Below, piece by piece: positions 43,419 through 53,248 of a stretch of 64,000 nt of DNA. The position numbers and the translations under genes were made by a program. The stretch spans positions 1,054,001 through 1,118,000 of the forward strand of contig NZ_FYFA01000001.1 in assembly GCF_900188435.1 (NCBI RefSeq). Reading direction: 5' to 3'. The DNA is from Marinobacter sp. es.048 (GTDB taxonomy: Bacteria; Pseudomonadota; Gammaproteobacteria; Pseudomonadales; Oleiphilaceae). A model generated the notes under the pieces. That model did not search any database. It worked only from the letters and a program-made list of their open reading frames with translations, and was not told the DNA's origin. Positions within the stretch are counted from its first letter, which is position 1; every line of letters begins with the position of its first letter.

Positions 43419-44209
43419 CAGGGCTTGATTCCCACGTGCAGGGCGACGATACCCCCGGTCATGTTGTAGTACTTGCAGTTCGCCAGGCCGGCGTTCTCCA
43501 TCATGCCCTTCAGGGTGTCCTGGTCAGGATGCATGCGGATGGATTCGGCCAGGTACTTGTAGCTTTCACTGTCGCCGGCAATAAGCTGACCCATTATTGG
43601 CAGAGCGGAAAATGAATAGGTGTCATAGGCCTTGCTCAGCAGGGGATTGGTCGGCTTTGAGAATTCCAGGATCATCAGCTTGCCACCGGGTTTCAGAACC
43701 CGGGTCATGTCGCGCAGGGCCTGGTCTTTATCGGTGACATTGCGCAGACCGAAGGCGATGGATACCGCGTTGAAGTTGTTGTCCGGAAACGGCAGGTGCT
43801 CGGCGTCCGCCTGTACGTACTCAATATTGCCGGCATAGCCGCGATCCGTCAGCCGGCTGCGGCCCACCTGCAGCATGGAGGCATTGATGTCGGCCAGCAC
43901 CACCTTGCCGGATGGACCCACAAGGTCTGAAAACTTCATGGTGAGGTCGCCAGTGCCGCCGGCAATATCCAGTACCTGGTGGCCAGGCCGCACGCCGGAA
44001 AGCTCAATGGTGAAGCGTTTCCAGAGCCGGTGGATCCCCATGGACATCAGATCGTTCATGAGGTCGTATTTGCCGGCCACGCTGTGGAATACCTCGGCCA
44101 CCTGGCTCGCCTTCTGGCTTTTCGGCACATTGCGGAAGCCAAAGTGGGTGACGTCGTCCTGGCCGTTGTTGTTTGCGGCCTGGCTGGCTGGCGTTTGCTG
44201 CTCGCTCAT
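43418..44209 (-). CDS. ubiE: UbiE/COQ5 C-methyltransferase
   Basis: A 263-residue class I SAM methyltransferase of ubiquinone/menaquinone synthesis. Motifs are [16 protein letters not shown] (SAM loop), [10 protein letters not shown], and [25 protein letters not shown]. First gene of the minus-strand ubiE-ubiJ-ubiB-hisI-hisE-tatABC-rsmE run. Confidence 0.97.
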   Translation of the reverse strand: MSEQQTPASQAANNNGQDDVTHFGFRNVPKSQKASQVAEVFHSVAGKYDLMNDLMSMGIHRLWKRFTIELSGVRPGHQVLDIAGGTGDLTMKFSDLVGPSGKVVLADINASMLQVGRSRLTDRGYAGNIEYVQADAEHLPFPDNNFNAVSIAFGLRNVTDKDQALRDMTRVLKPGGKLMILEFSKPTNPLLSKAYDTYSFSALPIMGQLIAGDSESYKYLAESIRMHPDQDTLKGMMENAGLANCKYYNMTGGIVALHVGIKP

Positions 44210-44333
44210 GGGAGATGTCCTGTCAGAATCTGAACCCCGTATTCTAACCGCTGACGGGGTTGCTACAAGGGTGGCGGTGAGTTAAATACCGCCCTAAACT
44301 GTAAATCTAACCAAATCGAGAGAAAACTGTTTC

Positions 44334-44612
44334 ATGTCCGTTATTGATGTACACCGCCCGCATACCCTGGATAAAGAGCACGCAAGGCAGGCTGCCGAAA
44401 CCCTGGCCCAGGATCTGTCCAGCCAGTTCGACGTGAATTACCAGTGGGAAGGCGATCATCTGAAATTCAAGCGCAGCGGCGTCAGGGGGCACCTGAACAT
44501 TACCCCGACAGACCTGCACATTCACCTGGAGCTGGGCATGATGCTGCGGCCCTTCAAATCCCGGATCGAGCAGGAAATCCACTCCCAGCTGGACCAGATC
44601 ATCAAGGCCTGA
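44334..44612 (+). CDS. Polyhydroxyalkanoic-acid-system small protein (PF09650 type)
   Basis: A 92-residue protein beginning MSVIDVHRPHTLDKEHARQA. It contains LAQDLSSQFDVNYQWEGDHLKFKRSGVRGHLNI and LHIHLELGMMLRPFKSRIEQEI, typical of the PHA_gran_rgn family found near polyhydroxyalkanoate genes. No PHA synthase is in the window. The family function is unresolved. Confidence 0.85.
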   Translation: MSVIDVHRPHTLDKEHARQAAETLAQDLSSQFDVNYQWEGDHLKFKRSGVRGHLNITPTDLHIHLELGMMLRPFKSRIEQEIHSQLDQIIKA

Positions 44613-44632
44613 ACCGGCGGCCTACCTTCAGC

Positions 44633-45382
44633 TCAGAGGGTTTCCGGCAGGCTGAACGGGGCCGGGTGATGGTCGAGGATATTGCGCATCACCCGCTGCT
44701 CCCGGGAAACCAGCCGGTCAATCAGTAACTCCACATCGTCCATCTTCCGGAAGGCGGAATAGCCCCGATGCAGGAAGCTGTGCAGATCCGTCAGGTCGGC
44801 CATCTCTGCCGGCCCCCGGGTCATCGACAACAGCCAGCCAAGGGTTCGGTTGCGGACATAGCGATCAAGCTGCTGGCCGACGTCTGCTACCAGGGTAATC
44901 TGTTTCTCCCTCTGCTCCAGCCGCCGGCTTTTCCGGTAGGCGGCACAATAGTCTTCGGTGGTGATTGACTGGGCGGACACGCCCTGCTGGTGGAAAAGTT
45001 CGGCAAGCTCGAGGTCCAGTTGCTGGGTGGTCAGGTTCAGCTCCACCAGGCCGGCGAACGTGTCCAGCAGGTTTTCCGGCAGCCACTTCACCATCTTGGG
45101 GAATACTCGATCAATATTGTCGTCCCGTCGGGTCATTCCGGCCGGGGCGTAAAGGTCGGTCAGCAGAAACTCCAGGCCGTGGTGGTAGCCGGGATGACGG
45201 TATAGGTCCCCATGGGTCGATTTCAGCCGCTCCGCCTGCCAGTCGGCCACATGGATGGCGTGCTCCATCAGCGGATGCTCGGCTTTCAGGCGCCGGAAAT
45301 CATGGTAGTTCAGAAGCAGTTGCTGCAGCCGGCGAGCGCTTTCAGAGTGGGCTTCGGTAGCGACGAGGCGCTCACGGTACAT
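44633..45382 (-). CDS. Conserved hypothetical protein, FFLEELY-motif-like
   Basis: A 249-residue, mostly helical soluble protein. The stretch HHGLEFLLTDLYAPAGMTRRDDNIDRVFPKM resembles the FFLEELY-motif family of gammaproteobacteria (here FLLTDLY), assigned from memory. No signal peptide, membrane helix or catalytic motif is visible. Convergent with the PHA-system gene (20-nt gap) and behind the hydrolase gene on the minus strand. Confidence 0.65.
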   Translation of the reverse strand: MYRERLVATEAHSESARRLQQLLLNYHDFRRLKAEHPLMEHAIHVADWQAERLKSTHGDLYRHPGYHHGLEFLLTDLYAPAGMTRRDDNIDRVFPKMVKWLPENLLDTFAGLVELNLTTQQLDLELAELFHQQGVSAQSITTEDYCAAYRKSRRLEQREKQITLVADVGQQLDRYVRNRTLGWLLSMTRGPAEMADLTDLHSFLHRGYSAFRKMDDVELLIDRLVSREQRVMRNILDHHPAPFSLPETL

Positions 45383-45465
45383 TGGCTATGGCTCCACTAA
45401 ACCTGAGGAAAAGAGCGTAGTTTAGCGGAGCTGCATTGGTCTTGCAGTAGGGCATTGCCCGGGCG

Positions 45466-46389
45466 TCAGCCCTGCGCGGCAGCCGGAAGCGTTTCGAACC
45501 CCGGGACCCATTCCTTGCTGTCGAGGGTAATGAAGTGGCTTGGGGCCTCGGTTTCCACGATTCTCATGGTGGTCGGGCTCTGGCGGGCACTGGCCAGCAT
45601 GGATGATCGATCCAGAATACGGTCCACCGCCGGGATCAGGAAGGTGCCGTGGCGCACATGGCTGTAGACGCTGCTATCTGTCCGCGCCATCCAGTCCATG
45701 ATGTTCTCGATGTTACGAACAATGGTCAGATGATCCTTGGTGGCGGAAAACAGTTTGCTTAGCAGTTGTTTCTTGCGCGGGTTCATCTTGCCAAAGAAGG
45801 TCTGGCCGTAGGCCGAAGACGGAGCGCTGTTGATCAGCCTTATCAGCCAGGGCCACATGCCGTGGCTTACCGGTTCGAGAATGGTGGTCACCAGCGCCGA
45901 AAGCCTGCCGTCGGGGAGTACGGGCGCTTCCAGTACCACTTCCACGTCGTCATAAAGCTCTGGCCATTGCTTGATGGCCTCCAGGATCACAGCCCCGCCA
46001 CGGGAGTGGCCATGTACTCTTATGTTTTCAGTAGTGGGCAGACTGGAAAGCGCCTGGTTGAGAATGCAGGCATCGTATTCGATGGTGCCTTCCAGATGCT
46101 TGATCGGCACTTCCCAGTCCGGGGTCTCCGGCGTAACGCCGTTCACCGGGATGTGATAATTGCTGCAGGTGAGCAGGATCAGTTCGGTGGTGGGCGCTTC
46201 GTAGGCCTGGGTAAAGTAGCAGTGGTTTTCCAGAAAGCCGTGCACCCCGACAACGGTCTGCTCGGCCTTGCCGCTGTGGTTGCGAACGGAAACAGCGCCC
46301 TTGCCAACACGATACACCCGCCCGGAGAACATTTCCGAGTAGGCGCTCTCAATCGGTTTTATCAGCTTGCGAACATGGCTCGCTTTCAT
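45466..46389 (-). CDS. Alpha/beta hydrolase (lipase-like)
   Basis: The start at ATG 46389 follows GGTGGGAGAG; the frame extends seven codons upstream. The 307-residue protein has VVGVHGFLENHCYF as oxyanion region and the nucleophile elbow GHSRGG (Ser129). It lacks a signal peptide, so it is probably cytoplasmic. It is divergent from the WS/DGAT-type acyltransferase gene across a 362-nt gap. A role in neutral-lipid turnover is possible but rests on context. Confidence 0.75.
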   Translation of the reverse strand: MKASHVRKLIKPIESAYSEMFSGRVYRVGKGAVSVRNHSGKAEQTVVGVHGFLENHCYFTQAYEAPTTELILLTCSNYHIPVNGVTPETPDWEVPIKHLEGTIEYDACILNQALSSLPTTENIRVHGHSRGGAVILEAIKQWPELYDDVEVVLEAPVLPDGRLSALVTTILEPVSHGMWPWLIRLINSAPSSAYGQTFFGKMNPRKKQLLSKLFSATKDHLTIVRNIENIMDWMARTDSSVYSHVRHGTFLIPAVDRILDRSSMLASARQSPTTMRIVETEAPSHFITLDSKEWVPGFETLPAAAQG

Positions 46390-46751
46390 AACTGCTCTCC
46401 CACCCAGCACGGCAATGGCCTGTTATTGGAGTTCGGTTGTGCTGGTAAGCCTTTTGTACCCCGATCATCTCGCTATGTTACTGGCTCTGGGTACCGATTT
46501 TTCGGTGCCTCAGGGCCAATCGATCACGGATCGGCAGCGTGTAATAACCATTGCATCAAGGCTTATAACCAGTATAGGACTGAACAGTTACTCACGTGTA
46601 ATTTTTTGTAACAGCGTGCGCTGGTGCCGCATATGGAGCCTGGGGAGCATGTCTGGCACAATGCGGCGTTCGGTTTTTACTTAGGGCGCCTCCCATTCCG
46701 CAGTGAACCACAGGCTCCCTTTTTTCATTACTTCTCCAGGGACGTTCGGGT
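46390..46751. other. Divergent intergenic region between hydrolase and acyltransferase
   Basis: A 362-nt gap with no convincing ORF. It contains an inverted pair GGAGCCTG (46635-46642) and CAGGCTCC (46711-46718) and a poor promoter-like TTGTAA...CATATG upstream of the acyltransferase. It presumably holds two divergent promoters. Nothing else was recognised. Confidence 0.5.
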
Positions 46752-48158
46752 TTGAGTCACGAACAATCGCATCTCTTGCTACCCGCGGATTCGGCCTGGC
46801 TGGCCCTGGAGCGCCCGGAAAACCCGATGACCATCACCGTGATGCTGCGGGTTGATGGCCTCACCGCGCCACGCTTCCGGGAATTCCTCCGGGTTTACTG
46901 GATGGCCTGGGAGCGTTTCCGGTACATGCCGGTCAAGCGTTCGCCTGCCTGGTGGTGGGAGCAGGATCCGATGTTTGATGTCCGCCACCACCTTGACGTG
47001 GTCGTAGACAGGTTCACTCCCGAGAGTCTGCAGGAATGGGTGTCGGTGCGGCTGAACCAGCCTCTGCCCATGTATCGCCCGCGCTGGAAATTCTGGCTGG
47101 CGCCCAATGCCGAGGGCGGGGCGGTATTGCTGCTGCGCATTCACCACTGTTACGCCGATGGTCTGTCCTTGTTAGGCATTTTTGATCGCCTCTGCCCAGC
47201 CTCTCCCCAGCAGCATCCTGCCATCTACGGCGCCCCGGAAACCGCGGAGCTGTCACTCTGGACTGCTGCGGCAAAGGTCTGGCTCGGACAGTTGATGGCC
47301 TCCGGAGAGTCCGTAGATGAAGCCCATGGAGTTGCCGGAGAGAAGGAAGCCGATGGCAACCAGTGGCAGGATGCCGGGCGCCTGCTGGAGCGGGTCGCCC
47401 AGAAAAGCCTGAAACTGGTCAATGAATTCTCGGAATTCCTGGTGGAACCGGAAGACACCGCGACGGATCTCAGGCAGCCGCTGCTGGGGCGCCGGCGTTG
47501 TCGCTGGTCCGGGCCGGTGCCCCTGGAGCGTTTCAGTAATATCGCCCGAGTCACCAACGTAACGATCAATGATGTGTTGCTGAGCTGTGTGGCGGCGGCG
47601 GTCCGGACCCGCCTTGGAATCGACGGTGAAGACCTGGACCAAGCCGTTCTGCACGCGGCCGTGCCGGTGGATATCCGCAGCCGTCTGCCCGAGGAACTGA
47701 AGCCGGCACCTGGTGCCTTGGGCAATTATTTTGGAACCGTGTTTGTTCCCCTGCCGGTGGATGGCGAAAGTCCCCTGGAGCGGCTTTACCGTATCAAACA
47801 TGAAACCCGCCGCCTGAAGAAAAGCTGGCAGCCCGGTATTGCCTGGGGGCTGGCGGCCAGTGCCACGGTCGTTCCGGAGCCCTGGCGGGAACCGCTGGCC
47901 GATGTGTTCTATCGCAAGGCCAGTGCCGTGGTATCCAATGTGCCCGGTACCCCGGAGGCTCGCTACATTGCCGGTTGCCGGATTACCGAGCAGATGTTCT
48001 GGGTGCCACAGGCCGGAGATATCGGGCTGGGTATCAGCATTGTCAGCTACGCCGGCCAGGTGCAGTTTGGCGTCGTTGCTGATGAGGCCGTAATGGCCGA
48101 TCCCGAAGACTTTCTCAACGACTGCCTGCAGGAACTGGCCCAGTTCCCTGGCGATTGA
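46752..48158 (+). CDS. Wax ester synthase/diacylglycerol acyltransferase-type acyltransferase
   Basis: A 468-residue WS/DGAT-family protein. The TTG at 46752 is taken as start because the N-terminus LPADSAWLALERPENPMTI then matches the family; the next ATG is 25 codons in. The catalytic motif HHxxxDG is present as HHCYADG (131-137). Later family blocks are VTNVTINDVLLSCVAAAVR, AAVPVDIRSR, LGNYFGTVFVPLPV and SNVPGTPEARYIAG. Such enzymes make wax esters or triacylglycerol from acyl-CoA; Marinobacter is a classic source. The substrate preference of this copy is unknown. Confidence 0.88.
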   Translation: MSHEQSHLLLPADSAWLALERPENPMTITVMLRVDGLTAPRFREFLRVYWMAWERFRYMPVKRSPAWWWEQDPMFDVRHHLDVVVDRFTPESLQEWVSVRLNQPLPMYRPRWKFWLAPNAEGGAVLLLRIHHCYADGLSLLGIFDRLCPASPQQHPAIYGAPETAELSLWTAAAKVWLGQLMASGESVDEAHGVAGEKEADGNQWQDAGRLLERVAQKSLKLVNEFSEFLVEPEDTATDLRQPLLGRRRCRWSGPVPLERFSNIARVTNVTINDVLLSCVAAAVRTRLGIDGEDLDQAVLHAAVPVDIRSRLPEELKPAPGALGNYFGTVFVPLPVDGESPLERLYRIKHETRRLKKSWQPGIAWGLAASATVVPEPWREPLADVFYRKASAVVSNVPGTPEARYIAGCRITEQMFWVPQAGDIGLGISIVSYAGQVQFGVVADEAVMADPEDFLNDCLQELAQFPGD

Positions 48159-48345
48159 CCCGCCGGGTCGTACTCCCAAAGTTTCATTTCAAGTGCCTCC
48201 CAAGTGAGCAGAAAACCTGCTCCCTGGAAGCATTTTCCCCCTCCCTCGCATCACCGACCATGGAATTCAGGCGACAGACCGCGCCTGGAGAGTCCGGATA
48301 ACCCGGATCTCCGATCCCAGATTTCCAAAAACAACCGGGGGAACT

Positions 48346-49446
48346 ATGAAAAACAATAACGTCAGAAAGTCAGGGTTAGCGATTGCCATGGCAGCGGCCA
48401 TGGGAGCGAGCACAGGGGCCAACGCCGCTGTCGAGCTGTATAACGAGGACGGCACCAGCTTTTCCGTGGATGGCTACTTCAACGCATTCTACGTAAACCG
48501 CGACGACAAGCAGAACGACGTTCGGGATTCCCGCATCAAGATGGGCTTCCTGCCTAATACCATCGGCTTCAATTTCAGCAAGGAGATGGGTGATCTGACC
48601 CTGGGCGGACGTTCTTCGTTCTGGACCACCATCAATGACAGCCTCGATACACCCACAGACACCGCCATCGACGTGCGTCAGTTCTATGCCACGGTAGACG
48701 GCAATTTTGGTCAGTTGCTGATCGGTAAGGACTTCGGCCTGTATGCCCGCTCCAACATTTTCCTCGACGAAATCCTGATGGGATTCGGTTCCCCGGGCGT
48801 TGCCGGTGGCGTTTCCTTCGGCAATATCCGTGCAGGCTATCCGTACCCGACACCCTCTGCCCAGATCACCTACCGCTCGCCGGACATGAGCGGCCTCAAA
48901 GTGGCGGCCGGTGTGCTGGACCCCGCCGATACGGTGACCGGCGCCAACGATGAAAACGCCGCGCCCCGCTTCGAGTCCGAGGTAACCTACAACGCCAACC
49001 TGAACGACGTGGCCCTGACCGGCTGGGTGAACGGCCGCTATCAGTCTGCCGAAAATGGTAGTACGACCGTCGACAGTACAGGCCTTGGATACGGCATCAA
49101 GGCGTCGGTCGCAGGACTGACCCTGGCAGCTTCCGGTTTTACCTCCAAGGGTGACAACCCGGTTCTGATTGGCAACGGTGCGGTTACCGAAGATGACGCC
49201 GACGGCTTCCTGATTCAGGGCTCCTATGCCTTCGGCGCCAATCGCGTTGTGCTTTCCTACGGCGAGACGGACGCTGAAATCCTGAATCTGGAAACCGAGA
49301 GCACAACGCTCGGGTTCTTCCATGATGTAAACAGCAACTTCAAGCTGGTTGCCGAGTACAACATGTACGAAGACAACAACCGCACCACCGGTGCAACCAC
49401 CACTGAGGCGGACACCATCGCCCTTGGCGCCATCGTGATGTTCTAA
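48346..49446 (+). CDS. Outer-membrane porin
   Basis: A 366-residue beta-barrel porin with a signal peptide ending TGANA (residue 27). Alternating strands of the Gram-negative porin family follow: FSVDGYFNAFYVNR, DVRQFYATVDGNFGQLLIGKDFGLYARSNIF, SAQITYRSPDMSGLKVAAGV. It ends in the C-terminal Phe expected for BAM recognition (ALGAIVMF). Substrate not known. Single gene; GGGGG-AACT upstream serves as ribosome site. Confidence 0.9.
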   Translation: MKNNNVRKSGLAIAMAAAMGASTGANAAVELYNEDGTSFSVDGYFNAFYVNRDDKQNDVRDSRIKMGFLPNTIGFNFSKEMGDLTLGGRSSFWTTINDSLDTPTDTAIDVRQFYATVDGNFGQLLIGKDFGLYARSNIFLDEILMGFGSPGVAGGVSFGNIRAGYPYPTPSAQITYRSPDMSGLKVAAGVLDPADTVTGANDENAAPRFESEVTYNANLNDVALTGWVNGRYQSAENGSTTVDSTGLGYGIKASVAGLTLAASGFTSKGDNPVLIGNGAVTEDDADGFLIQGSYAFGANRVVLSYGETDAEILNLETESTTLGFFHDVNSNFKLVAEYNMYEDNNRTTGATTTEADTIALGAIVMF

Positions 49447-49574
49447 GCCCTACCTGGCGTTGCGGGTGGCAGGAGGCCTCTCGCCGCGCTGGTTTGTCTA
49501 AGACTAAAGTGCCGGTTTGCCTGAATGGGAACCGGCAGCGCCGCCAGGCATTGATTCAGGAGGCAGTTTAATCA

Positions 49575-50855
49575 ATGGCTTACGATCATTTCGGCGCGCC
49601 TATTAAAAGCACTGAAGTCGCATTGGCTGCGTTTACGGATGCCGTAGAATCGGTGAAAAGTCATCCGTTTTCGGGAACCGCGTTTATGAAGCCAGCGACG
49701 ACCCTGCCTGCGGTCCGGGTAGCGAGCTCCAGCGTTCGCGATCCGATGTTGGCCGCCACCAATCTCGCCAGCCAGCTCAGCCACGAGCATCTCGGCTGTG
49801 TGCTGTTTTTCTGTTCCGCGGAATACGATCTGAGGCGACTCGGTAGTGCCCTTGAGCACAGTTTCGAGGGCGTGCGCGTCTGCGGCTGTACGTCTGCCGG
49901 GGAGATCACGCCCGAGGGTTACGGTCGCGGATGCATCACCGCCATCGGGTTCGATCAACGCTATTTTGCCATCGACTGTGCGCTGATCCGGGAATTGGAT
50001 CGATTCACCTTGCAGGACGCCCAGGGGGTCATCGACGGCCTGCTTTCCACCTGTCGGGACGCCAGGCTGGCGCCAGTCAAGGGCAACACCTTTGCCATCA
50101 CGCTTCTGGATGGACTGTCGAGCCGTGAAGAGCTTGTGCTGGCAACGCTCAACTCGGCCCTCGGTACCATTCCCCAGTTTGGTGGCTCCGCCGGCGACGA
50201 TGAGCGTCTGGCCAACACCCACGTATTTTTCGACGGCCAGTTTCACACCGGGGCCGCCACAGTATTGCTGGTGAACACGCCCCTGGATTTCCGGGTGTTC
50301 TCCACGCACCACATGGTCGAGCGTAGTGAAAAGCTGGTGGTGACCGACGCCTGCGCGGAAAGCCGCACGGTGTTCGAGCTTAATGCGGAGCCGGCGGCCG
50401 ATGCGTACGCCCGTGCTGTCGGTGTGGATGTCGATGCTCTGGATCGCAAGGTCTTCGCGCTGCGGCCCATGGGGGTGAAAATCGGCGGCCACTATTTTGT
50501 CCGCTCGGTGCAGCGGGTGAACCCGGACAAGAGCCTGACCTTCTACTGCGCGGTGGAAACCGGGATCGTGATGACGGCCATGGAGCCGGAGTCCCTGCTG
50601 GACAGCGTTCGTACCCAGATAGAAGCGGCAGAACGGGTTGTGGGACCGCCTTTGGTGACCATCGGCTGCGATTGTTTTCTGCGTCGGCTGGAGGCAGAAC
50701 TGACCGGGGAAGTTGAAGCGGTTTCGGAATTCCTGCGTCATCACAAGGTGATTGGCTTTAACACATACGGCGAGCAGTTCGACGGTATGCACATCAACCA
50801 GACGTTTACGGGGGTGGTCATTGGCCAGCCTGATGTCCGTTCCGGACAAGATTGA
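49575..50855 (+). CDS. nosP: FIST-domain sensor protein NosP
   Basis: A 426-residue cytosolic protein with FIST_N (about 65-250) and FIST_C (about 255-400) domains. Features are GCTSAGEITPEGYGRGCITAIGF and FGGSAGDDERLANTHVFFDG. In Pseudomonas aeruginosa the FIST protein next to the hybrid kinase NahK is NosP, a heme-based nitric-oxide sensor that inhibits NahK. Here too the kinase gene overlaps its end. AGGAGG lies 12 nt before the start. Heme binding is inferred from the orthologous position, not seen directly. Confidence 0.85.
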   Translation: MAYDHFGAPIKSTEVALAAFTDAVESVKSHPFSGTAFMKPATTLPAVRVASSSVRDPMLAATNLASQLSHEHLGCVLFFCSAEYDLRRLGSALEHSFEGVRVCGCTSAGEITPEGYGRGCITAIGFDQRYFAIDCALIRELDRFTLQDAQGVIDGLLSTCRDARLAPVKGNTFAITLLDGLSSREELVLATLNSALGTIPQFGGSAGDDERLANTHVFFDGQFHTGAATVLLVNTPLDFRVFSTHHMVERSEKLVVTDACAESRTVFELNAEPAADAYARAVGVDVDALDRKVFALRPMGVKIGGHYFVRSVQRVNPDKSLTFYCAVETGIVMTAMEPESLLDSVRTQIEAAERVVGPPLVTIGCDCFLRRLEAELTGEVEAVSEFLRHHKVIGFNTYGEQFDGMHINQTFTGVVIGQPDVRSGQD

Positions 50856-53094
50856 AGCACCTGTTGAAGACGAGCGGGACCTCCGGATTTCCGAACTTGA
50901 GGCGGAGAACGAGCGCCTGCGGCGGATTCGAGATGCCCTGATTGTCCGGGTGGAATCCGGCTCTGCCCACAAGCCGGAGCCATACGCCGCCTTCGAGCAC
51001 TCGGTGGTGCTTGCCGAACAGGTCCGGGAGCGGACCGAGGCGCTGAACCAGGCCATGGAGCAGCTCAAGGGCAGTAACAAGGCCCTGAACCGCGCCCGCG
51101 AAGAAGCAGAAACAACCCGCCAGAGGCTGAATGATGCCATCGAGAGCATTGCTGACGGCTTCGTGCTTTTTGATAACCAGCATTGCCTGATCCAGAGCAA
51201 CAGCCGGTTCCGGAGCTACTGGCGCCATGCCGGTGTTGACGCGCCGGGCCAGGGTACCCGGATTTCAGAGGTGAAGCGGCAGGCGGTGGCCTGCGGTCTG
51301 GTCCTGGAGGAACACAGCCATCCGGACTCGGAAGGCGTGGTGTTTTTGCTGGCCAACGGGCGCTGGGTCCAGGTCACTGAGAGGCCGACCCGGGAAGGCG
51401 GGCTGGTCGTGCTATACTCCGACATCACCGATGTGAAGAACAGCGAAATGGCCCGGCGGATCAAAGCGCTGGAAGAGAGCGAGCGCTGGATTCGGGTAGT
51501 GACCGACCACGTCCCGGCGCTGATTGCCTACATCGGGGCCGACATGACCATCCAGTTTTGCAACAAGGTCTACGAGTCCTGGTACGGGCGCAAAGGCCAG
51601 TCCCCGCTCGGTAAACGTCTCAATGAAGTGCATTCGCCGGAGTTTTACCAGCGGCTACTCCCCCAGATTCTCGATGTCATGGACGGCCACAACGTCACGT
51701 TTGAATTCGAGGAGACCGGGGAGCAGGGTGAGGTGCGCCATATGCTGCGCTCCTACGTTCCGAACTTCGACGAACAGGGCGATATCATCGGTTTCTTTGT
51801 GCTGATCCGTGACATCACCGATCGCCGCAAGACGGCCCTGGCCCTCGAGCAGGCCTATGACAATCTGGAGCGACGGGTAAAGGAACGCACCGCTGCCCTG
51901 ACCGGCCTGAACAATCAGTTGCGTGAGGAAATCACCGAACGGGCGGCAGTGGAAGCCCGGCTGCGGGATGCCAAGCTGGAGGCCGAGCGGGCCAACCTCT
52001 CGAAAACCAAGTTCCTGGCGGCCGTCAGCCACGATTTACTGCAGCCTTTGAATGCCGCACGATTGTTCACCAGTGCGCTGCTGGAACAGTCGTTCGGACC
52101 CAAGGCCGAAGGCCTGGTTCGGTCAGTCAGTACCTCTCTGGATGACGTTGAAAACCTGCTGGGCACCCTGGTAGATATTTCCAAGCTGGATGCGGGCGTT
52201 ATCAAGCCAGATGTCACCGCCTTTGATCTGCGGGACCTGCTGAATAACATCGCCCGGGAATTCCGGCAGATGGCCATGGCCGAGGGGCTGCAACTGGATT
52301 TCGTTGCCAGCTCCGCGATTGTGGAGTCGGATTCCCAGTTGCTGGCGCGGATCCTCCGGAATTTCCTGACCAACGCCATCCGTTACACCGGCAACGGCCG
52401 GATTCTGCTGGGCTGCCGTCGACAGGGAGACCATGTTCTGTTGCAGGTGTGGGATACCGGTCCCGGTATTCCCGAAGACAAACTCACCGAGATCTTCCAG
52501 GAATTCAAACGCATCCGTCCGTCCGGCTCTCAACCCGATAAAGGCCTGGGGCTTGGCCTGGCGATCGTGGACAAGATATCCCGTATGCTCGGACACGAGG
52601 TGACGGTGAATTCGATTGAGGGTAGGGGGTCCGTTTTCAGCGTTCGGGTTCCCATTGGAAAGCTGAAGCCCAGGCAACCAGCACCCGATCAGAACCGCGC
52701 CGTGTCTTTTGATAGCGGTCTTGGCGGCGCCCGAATCTGGGTGATCGACAACGACGAGTCCATCTGTCAGGGCATGAAAACCCTGCTGGAAGGTTGGGAT
52801 TGCCGAGTGGTTACTGCCGTTTCCCTGGAGGATCTGGAGCGCCAGCTGGATCCTGCCAGCAGTGCGGTGGACCTGATCCTTGCGGACTACCATCTGGATA
52901 ACGATGAAAACGGCGTGGATGTGGTGGCGGAGATCAATGGCCGCCGGAGATGCCCGGCGCCGGTGGTGATGATTACCGCCAACTACACCAACGAACTCAA
53001 GCAGCATATCCGGGAGCTTGGGCACCTGCTGATGAACAAGCCGGTGAAGCCTCTCAAGCTGCGCAGTGCGCTGAGTCATCTGCTGAGGAATTGA
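50833..53094 (+). CDS. nahK: NahK-type hybrid sensor histidine kinase
   Basis: The start at ATG 50833 gives 753 residues and a 23-nt overlap with nosP. Domains in order: N-terminal coiled coil, PAS at about 90-210, PAS at about 215-345, coiled coil, HisKA with phosphoacceptor His400 in AAVSHDLLQPLNAARLF, and HATPase with N-box NFLTNAIRYT and G-boxes DTGPGIPE and GLGLGLAIV. A receiver domain at the end has Asp685 (LILADYHLDNDENG). No membrane helix, so it senses through NosP or cytosolic cues. In Pseudomonas NahK feeds phosphate to HptB and influences biofilm, and is linked with the ErbR-controlled ethanol regulon. Confidence 0.9.
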   Translation: MSVPDKIEAPVEDERDLRISELEAENERLRRIRDALIVRVESGSAHKPEPYAAFEHSVVLAEQVRERTEALNQAMEQLKGSNKALNRAREEAETTRQRLNDAIESIADGFVLFDNQHCLIQSNSRFRSYWRHAGVDAPGQGTRISEVKRQAVACGLVLEEHSHPDSEGVVFLLANGRWVQVTERPTREGGLVVLYSDITDVKNSEMARRIKALEESERWIRVVTDHVPALIAYIGADMTIQFCNKVYESWYGRKGQSPLGKRLNEVHSPEFYQRLLPQILDVMDGHNVTFEFEETGEQGEVRHMLRSYVPNFDEQGDIIGFFVLIRDITDRRKTALALEQAYDNLERRVKERTAALTGLNNQLREEITERAAVEARLRDAKLEAERANLSKTKFLAAVSHDLLQPLNAARLFTSALLEQSFGPKAEGLVRSVSTSLDDVENLLGTLVDISKLDAGVIKPDVTAFDLRDLLNNIAREFRQMAMAEGLQLDFVASSAIVESDSQLLARILRNFLTNAIRYTGNGRILLGCRRQGDHVLLQVWDTGPGIPEDKLTEIFQEFKRIRPSGSQPDKGLGLGLAIVDKISRMLGHEVTVNSIEGRGSVFSVRVPIGKLKPRQPAPDQNRAVSFDSGLGGARIWVIDNDESICQGMKTLLEGWDCRVVTAVSLEDLERQLDPASSAVDLILADYHLDNDENGVDVVAEINGRRRCPAPVVMITANYTNELKQHIRELGHLLMNKPVKPLKLRSALSHLLRN

Positions 53095-53108
53095 GCTTGC
53101 TGATGGCT

Positions 53109-53208
53109 GTCGGGTTACGGCTGCGCCTAACCCGACCTACACTCTGCTCGAAACGTAGGTCGGCTTAGCAATGTAGGTCGGATTAGCCAAAGGCGTAATC
53201 CGACAACC
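53109..53208. repeat. REP-like palindromic repeats (copies 1 and 2)
   Basis: Copy 1 (53109-53140) pairs GTCGGGTTACG with its complement CCTAACCCGAC. A half copy with GTAGGTCGGCTTAGC begins at 53155. Copy 2 (53173-53208) reads GTAGGTCGGATTAGCC...GGCGTAATCCGACA. A further stub GATAATCCGACA follows at 53219. The same unit recurs at 56714-56744. They fill most of the 154-nt convergent gap after nahK. Confidence 0.8.
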
Positions 53209-53248
53209 AGGCCAGACTGATAATCCGACAAACAAGGGTGAGCTTTGC

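Noticed and set aside
46640..46680. TGGCAC sequence as a sigma-54 promoter for the acyltransferase
   Set aside because: No GC at the required distance.
49572..51200. 542-codon open frame on the minus strand
   Set aside because: Antisense to nosP and nahK; composition is typical of a shadow frame.
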